Source: Gallionellaceae bacterium (GTDB lineage Bacteria; Pseudomonadota; Gammaproteobacteria; Burkholderiales; Gallionellaceae). Taken from it: a stretch of DNA of 10,280 bases. Below the pieces are notes generated by a model. It was given only the letters and a program-made list of their open reading frames with translations, was not told the DNA's origin and ran no database searches. A program made the translations under genes and the position numbers. Below, piece after piece: positions 7,439 through 10,280 of this stretch (its first letter is position 1; each line of letters starts with the position of its first letter). The stretch spans positions 1-10,280 of the forward strand of contig DMCN01000080.1 of assembly GCA_003445795.1 (NCBI GenBank), given 5' to 3'.

Positions 7439-7786
7439 TTATTTCTGGGCCCAGTCCTGCGCTTGCGCGTAATCGCCGAAGGCGCGGATGTCCGCATCCA
7501 CGAACAGGCGCGACAGCCAGGCCTGCCAGGTGAGCCACTGGTCGTCGGTGACGACGGCGATCTTGCTGAAATCGTGGTTGTGTTCGCGGCTGAAGAACTT
7601 GATCTCTTCCCAGGCCACATCCGGGGTGTAGGACAGCATGCCGCGCAGATCGAACAGCAGGTTGATCTTGCCGCCGCCCTTGAGTTTGTACAGCGCGTGT
7701 TCCTCGAACTGCTTGAAATCGGTGATGGAGAATTCGCCCATGACGGCGATGTTGACCAGATTGCTCTTTTCTTCGATGGTGATCAT
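7439..7786 (-). CDS. SpoIIAA/STAS-like cytoplasmic protein
   Basis: A 115-residue soluble protein resembling the SpoIIAA-like (STAS/SEC14-type, DUF3478) family, which has an alpha/beta fold related to anti-sigma-factor antagonists. Fold features seen are the first strands NLVNIAVMGEFSITDF (residues about 9-24), the central INLLFDLRGM, then HDFSKIAVVTDDQWLTW and a final helical YAQAQDWAQ. The DLRGM loop stands where STAS proteins carry the phosphorylatable DSSG-type loop but lacks the serine, so phospho-switching in the SpoIIAA manner is unlikely. The family's molecular role is not established; some structures bind hydrophobic ligands. The start ATG overlaps the EamA stop by four bases (ATGA), showing coupling, and a GGATAAG Shine-Dalgarno lies three bases before it. 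Confidence 0.8.
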   Translation of the reverse strand: MITIEEKSNLVNIAVMGEFSITDFKQFEEHALYKLKGGGKINLLFDLRGMLSYTPDVAWEEIKFFSREHNHDFSKIAVVTDDQWLTWQAWLSRLFVDADIRAFGDYAQAQDWAQK

Positions 7787-8637
7787 TTGCTTATCCCAGT
7801 GTTGGTTGCACCCAGACGCAAGCTTAACATGCCGCTGGCGATGATGAGCGCGATGCCGAGCCAGGCGCTCAGGCTCAGCAGTTCCTGCCACAGCAACAGG
7901 CCGAACAGGGCCGAGAACACGATGGTGCTGTAGGCCAGACTGCCGACCACCAGCGTGTGGCCGGTGCGGTAGGCGCGGGTCATGGCGAGCTGCGCGAAAG
8001 TGGCGGAGGCGCCGAGCGCGACCAGCAACGGCAGGTCGGCCAGGGCGACCGGGTGCAGCGTGCCCGGCAACATCCAGATGCCGCTGGCAAAGGTGGCGAT
8101 CAGGTTGAAATAGAACACCACGCGCATCCCCGGTTCGCCCAGTATCCCCAACTGGCGCACATTGAGCAGGGCGATGGCGGCGAGGAAGCCGGAGCCCAAT
8201 CCCAGCAGACCGCTGGCGAACTGGTCCTGCTCGAGTGTGGGATGCAGCAACAGCACCACGCCGATGAAACCGACCGCCAGTGCACTGCTGAGCGGCATAT
8301 GGAACTTCTCTTTCAGCACCAGCACGGTCAAGGCCGAGATGAACAGCGAGGAGGTGTAGTTGAGCGTGATGGCGGTGGCCAGCGGCAGCACGGTGATGCA
8401 GTGGAAGAACAACAACATGGCGATCGTGCCGGAAAGGCCGCGCCACAGGTGGCCCTGCCAGTGGCGGGTGGAGAGTTTCACTTTTGCACGGTGCAGCATC
8501 GCGTACACGATGAGCAGGCTGAAGAGCGAGCGGTAGAAGACCAGTTCGTCACTGGAGAAACGTTCAGCGCCGAGTTTGACCAGCACTCCCATGCAGGCGA
8601 ACATCAATCCTGCAAACAGCATCCATAACGAGCCCAC
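7783..8637 (-). CDS. EamA/DMT-superfamily transporter
   Basis: A 284-residue integral inner-membrane protein of the drug/metabolite transporter superfamily, made of two EamA repeats (about residues 5-130 and 140-275), each of five helices. Seen are the conserved FYRSLFSLLIVYAML segment in helix 2, the LPLATAITLNYTSSLFISAL stretch (about 84-103) at the end of the first repeat, LVLKEKFHMP after it, and in the second repeat AYRTGHTLVVGSLAYSTIVF (split near 223-242) with WQELLS. Substrates of this family range from amino acids to nucleotide and cofactor metabolites and cannot be predicted here. I use the GTG at 8637, the first start after an in-frame stop; an ATG at 8622 is an alternative. It begins four bases after the Rieske stop, indicating co-transcription. 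Confidence 0.9.
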   Translation of the reverse strand: MGSLWMLFAGLMFACMGVLVKLGAERFSSDELVFYRSLFSLLIVYAMLHRAKVKLSTRHWQGHLWRGLSGTIAMLLFFHCITVLPLATAITLNYTSSLFISALTVLVLKEKFHMPLSSALAVGFIGVVLLLHPTLEQDQFASGLLGLGSGFLAAIALLNVRQLGILGEPGMRVVFYFNLIATFASGIWMLPGTLHPVALADLPLLVALGASATFAQLAMTRAYRTGHTLVVGSLAYSTIVFSALFGLLLWQELLSLSAWLGIALIIASGMLSLRLGATNTGISK

Positions 8638-8641
8638 TCTG

Positions 8642-9748
8642 CTATTTCAGGTGCGGTCCGAGATTCCGCAGCAGCCACTCGTGGTAATGCAGCATGCCGT
8701 CTTCGGTCGGCGACTGGTAGGGGCCGACTTCCTCGACACCCTGTTTGTACAGGGCGCGGCGGCCCTCATGCATGCGCAGGCAGATGATGTCGTCCTCCAC
8801 CGCCGTCTCGCGGTAGGCCTTCTTCTCGGCCTCGATGTATTCGCGCTCGAACAGCACGATGTCCTCGGGATAGTAGAACTCCACGATGTTGGCGCAATGA
8901 TCCGCATCGCGCGGCACCACGGTGCTCACCACCAGCGTATTCGGATACCACTCGACCGTGATGTTGGGGTAGTAGGTCAGCCAGATCGCGCCGTACTTCG
9001 GCGTCGCGCCCTTGCTGTAGCGGTCGATCTGCTTGGCCCATTGTTCGTAGACCGGGCTGCCCGCCTTCTTGTGCAGGTCGTTGATGCCCACGGTCTGCAC
9101 ACTGAAGTTCTCGCCGAAGGTCCAGTTGAGATCGTCGCAATTCACCAGCTGGCCCAGTCCGGGATGGAAGGGCACGACGTGGTAGTCCTCCTGGTAGACC
9201 TCGATGAAGGTCTTCCAGTTGAAGTTGTATTCGTCGATCTCCACGCGGTCGAGCATGTAACCGGAGAAGTCGATCTCGTTGAACGCAGGCATGTTGGACA
9301 GGTCTTTTGCGATGTCGCGCTTGCCCGCGAACAGCAGACCGTTCCAGTTCTGCAGCGGCGTCTTGTTCAGGTGCAGGCAGGGATTCTGCGGGAAGTGCGG
9401 CGCGCCGATCAGCTCGCCGTCATTCTTGTAGGTCCAGCGGTGCAGTGGGCACACGATGTTCTTGGCTGTGCCGCGGCCTTCCAGCATGGTGGCCTGGCGG
9501 TGGCGGCAGATGTTGGACAGCAGCTCGACGCCGCTCTCGTTGCGCACCAGCATCTTGGCCTTGTTCATCCAGTCGATCACATGGTAATCGCCGAGATTCG
9601 GCACCATCAGTTCATGGCCGACATAGAGCGGGCCGGCGTCCAGCAGCACGCGCTGCTCGATCTCCAGCACTTTCGGATCGAAATACCAGCGCAGCGGCGG
9701 CTGCGCGGAAACGGGATCGAATTGTTTGGTTTTTGCGATTTCGGACAT
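8642..9748 (-). CDS. Rieske non-heme iron oxygenase, alpha (catalytic) subunit
   Basis: A 368-residue cytoplasmic ring-hydroxylating-type oxygenase; the substrate is unknown. The N-terminal Rieske domain has the full 2Fe-2S ligand set Cys81-X-His83 (ICRHR) and Cys100-XX-His103 (CPLHRW). The catalytic domain has the mononuclear iron site: His190 and His195 in EDYHVVPFHP, with Asp319 in VEDDIICL as the likely third ligand. Glu187 sits where the bridging acidic residue between subunits is expected, so the enzyme looks active. I prefer the ATG at 9748 (AGAAAG at 9762-9757, eight bases upstream) over the GTG at 9754. No beta subunit, ferredoxin or reductase lies alongside, so it must borrow electrons. 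It leads a probable operon with the EamA transporter and is divergent from xseB-ispA. Confidence 0.92.
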   Translation of the reverse strand: MSEIAKTKQFDPVSAQPPLRWYFDPKVLEIEQRVLLDAGPLYVGHELMVPNLGDYHVIDWMNKAKMLVRNESGVELLSNICRHRQATMLEGRGTAKNIVCPLHRWTYKNDGELIGAPHFPQNPCLHLNKTPLQNWNGLLFAGKRDIAKDLSNMPAFNEIDFSGYMLDRVEIDEYNFNWKTFIEVYQEDYHVVPFHPGLGQLVNCDDLNWTFGENFSVQTVGINDLHKKAGSPVYEQWAKQIDRYSKGATPKYGAIWLTYYPNITVEWYPNTLVVSTVVPRDADHCANIVEFYYPEDIVLFEREYIEAEKKAYRETAVEDDIICLRMHEGRRALYKQGVEEVGPYQSPTEDGMLHYHEWLLRNLGPHLK

Positions 9749-9784
9749 ACCCACGTCTTTCTGTGAATACCGTTTTTAGGGGCT

Positions 9785-9795
9785 GGGATTGTCCC
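9785..9795. repeat. short inverted repeat in the divergent Rieske/xseB intergenic region
   Basis: GGGA-TTG-TCCC forms a perfect 4+4 inverted repeat, about 37 bases upstream of the Rieske start codon. Such symmetry could be a small operator, but this length arises often by chance in GC-rich DNA. Confidence 0.2.
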
Positions 9796-9822
9796 CGAAA
9801 TTAGATGGGGGGGCAATAAAAA

Positions 9823-9852
9823 TTGGCCCTGTGTCTGTCGCTTGGGTAAAAT
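9823..9852 (+). promoter_or_regulatory. sigma70-type promoter of xseB-ispA
   Basis: TTGGCC (9823-9828), an 18-base spacer and TAAAAT (9847-9852). A start at about 9859 would leave a leader of roughly 33 bases before xseB. A run of seven G (9807-9813) lies just upstream of the -35. No equally good promoter was found on the minus strand for the Rieske gene. Confidence 0.55.
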
Positions 9853-9891
9853 GCGCCCCTTACGCAGATTTGGGTGCACATGGGAATCGAG

Positions 9892-10134
9892 ATGGCGGCA
9901 AAACCCGGTAAAACACAGAGTTTCGAAGCGGCGCTGACCGAGTTGGAACAGGTGGTGGCGGACATGGAGTCTGGCAAACTGCCGCTGGAAGACTCGCTGG
10001 CCGCCTACAAGCGCGGTGCGGAACTGCTCTCGTTCTGCCGCTCCCGTCTGGATGATGCGCAACAGCAAGTGCGCGTGCTGGAAGAGGGCACGCTCAAGGA
10101 TCTCGCCGCATCGGGCGATGCGAACAAAGATTGA
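9892..10134 (+). CDS. xseB: exodeoxyribonuclease VII small subunit
   Basis: An 80-residue protein that joins XseA (encoded elsewhere) in exonuclease VII, a processive single-strand DNA nuclease used in mismatch repair and recombination. It is a short helical hairpin: SFEAALTELEQVVADMESG (residues 10-28), then LPLEDSLAAYKRGAELLSFC (about 30-49), then a coiled helix RSRLDDAQQQVRVLEEG. I chose the ATG at 9892 because it places the conserved Phe at residue 11 and gives 80 residues, both as in E. coli XseB. In-frame starts at 9880 (ATG) and 9874 (GTG) would add four or six residues. The stop overlaps the first ispA ATG by one base, the usual xseB-ispA arrangement. Confidence 0.95.
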   Translation: MAAKPGKTQSFEAALTELEQVVADMESGKLPLEDSLAAYKRGAELLSFCRSRLDDAQQQVRVLEEGTLKDLAASGDANKD

Positions 10135-10280
10135 TGATGTCCGATTTTCCTTCCTGGGTATCCACCCATCAATCCCGTTTTGAAGATGTGTTGAAACGCC
10201 TGCTGCCGCAGGCTGATGTTACGCCGCAGCGCCTGCATGCCGCGATGCGTTACAGCGTGCTGGACGGCGGCAAGCGCGTG
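10134..10280 (+). CDS. ispA: farnesyl diphosphate synthase (polyprenyl synthetase), N-terminal part
   Basis: The first 49 codons of a trans-isoprenyl diphosphate synthase; the rest lies past the window. IspA condenses IPP with DMAPP and GPP to give farnesyl diphosphate for undecaprenyl phosphate, quinone side chains and, where present, hopanoids. The visible end LHAAMRYSVLDGGKRV (about residues 34-49) is the conserved segment whose Gly-Gly-Lys-Arg helps bind IPP; the aspartate-rich motifs are beyond the edge. Two ATGs in tandem (10134 and 10137) could start it; the first shares one base with the xseB stop. In related genomes dxs usually follows, which would make this an isoprenoid operon, but that is not visible here. 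Confidence 0.93.
   Translation, partial: MMSDFPSWVSTHQSRFEDVLKRLLPQADVTPQRLHAAMRYSVLDGGKRV

Noticed and set aside
7787..8446. Apparent large N-terminal extension of the STAS-like protein
   Set aside because: It is an alternative frame of the EamA gene with low-complexity Arg/His/Ala sequence; the ATG at 7786 with a good ribosome binding site gives the complete domain.
8576..9766. 396-codon plus-strand open frame opposite the Rieske gene
   Set aside because: Val/His/Asp-rich shadow without domain motifs, whereas the minus strand encodes a full Rieske oxygenase with all metal ligands.

Overview
The window is a gene-dense stretch of a GC-rich proteobacterial chromosome, most likely from a betaproteobacterium. 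The evidence is the gene order mlaFEDCB-murA-hisG-hisD, a short-form HisG, a convergent rpmB-rpmG pair, and a Rieske oxygenase gene divergent from xseB-ispA. The Gallionellaceae/Nitrosomonadales are a plausible home, but the sequence alone does not settle this. I see no phage, transposon, CRISPR, tRNA or rRNA signal, and most of the window is housekeeping sequence.

Plus strand, 1-6509: the window opens in the last ~85 codons of a 2-oxo acid dehydrogenase E2 acyltransferase of the pyruvate dehydrogenase type. After 15 bases comes a tightly packed mlaF-mlaE-mlaD-mlaC-mlaB operon, which maintains outer-membrane lipid asymmetry through retrograde phospholipid transport. It continues into murA (first committed step of peptidoglycan synthesis), hisG (short, HisZ-dependent ATP phosphoribosyltransferase) and hisD (histidinol dehydrogenase). 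Spacings are short or overlapping, so the run could be one long transcript coupling envelope genes to the first and last enzymes of histidine synthesis.

Plus strand, 6519-7048: a sigma70-like promoter precedes rpmB (L28) and rpmG (L33, GTG start). A strong hairpin flanked by A and T runs follows and can terminate transcription in both directions.

Minus strand, 9748 down to 7047: four genes read towards that terminator and are probably co-transcribed. In transcription order they are a Rieske non-heme iron oxygenase alpha subunit, a ten-helix EamA/DMT-family exporter, a SpoIIAA/STAS-like cytoplasmic protein, and a small four-cysteine lipoprotein. The substrate of the oxygenase is unknown. This is the least characterised part of the window.

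Plus strand, 9823-10280: after a short divergent intergenic region with a recognisable promoter come xseB (exonuclease VII small subunit) and the start of ispA (farnesyl diphosphate synthase), which runs off the window. No clearly new system is visible. The points most worth a second look are the orphan Rieske/transporter/STAS/lipoprotein cluster beside isoprenoid genes, the absence of a BolA-family gene between mlaB and murA, and the E2-mla junction.
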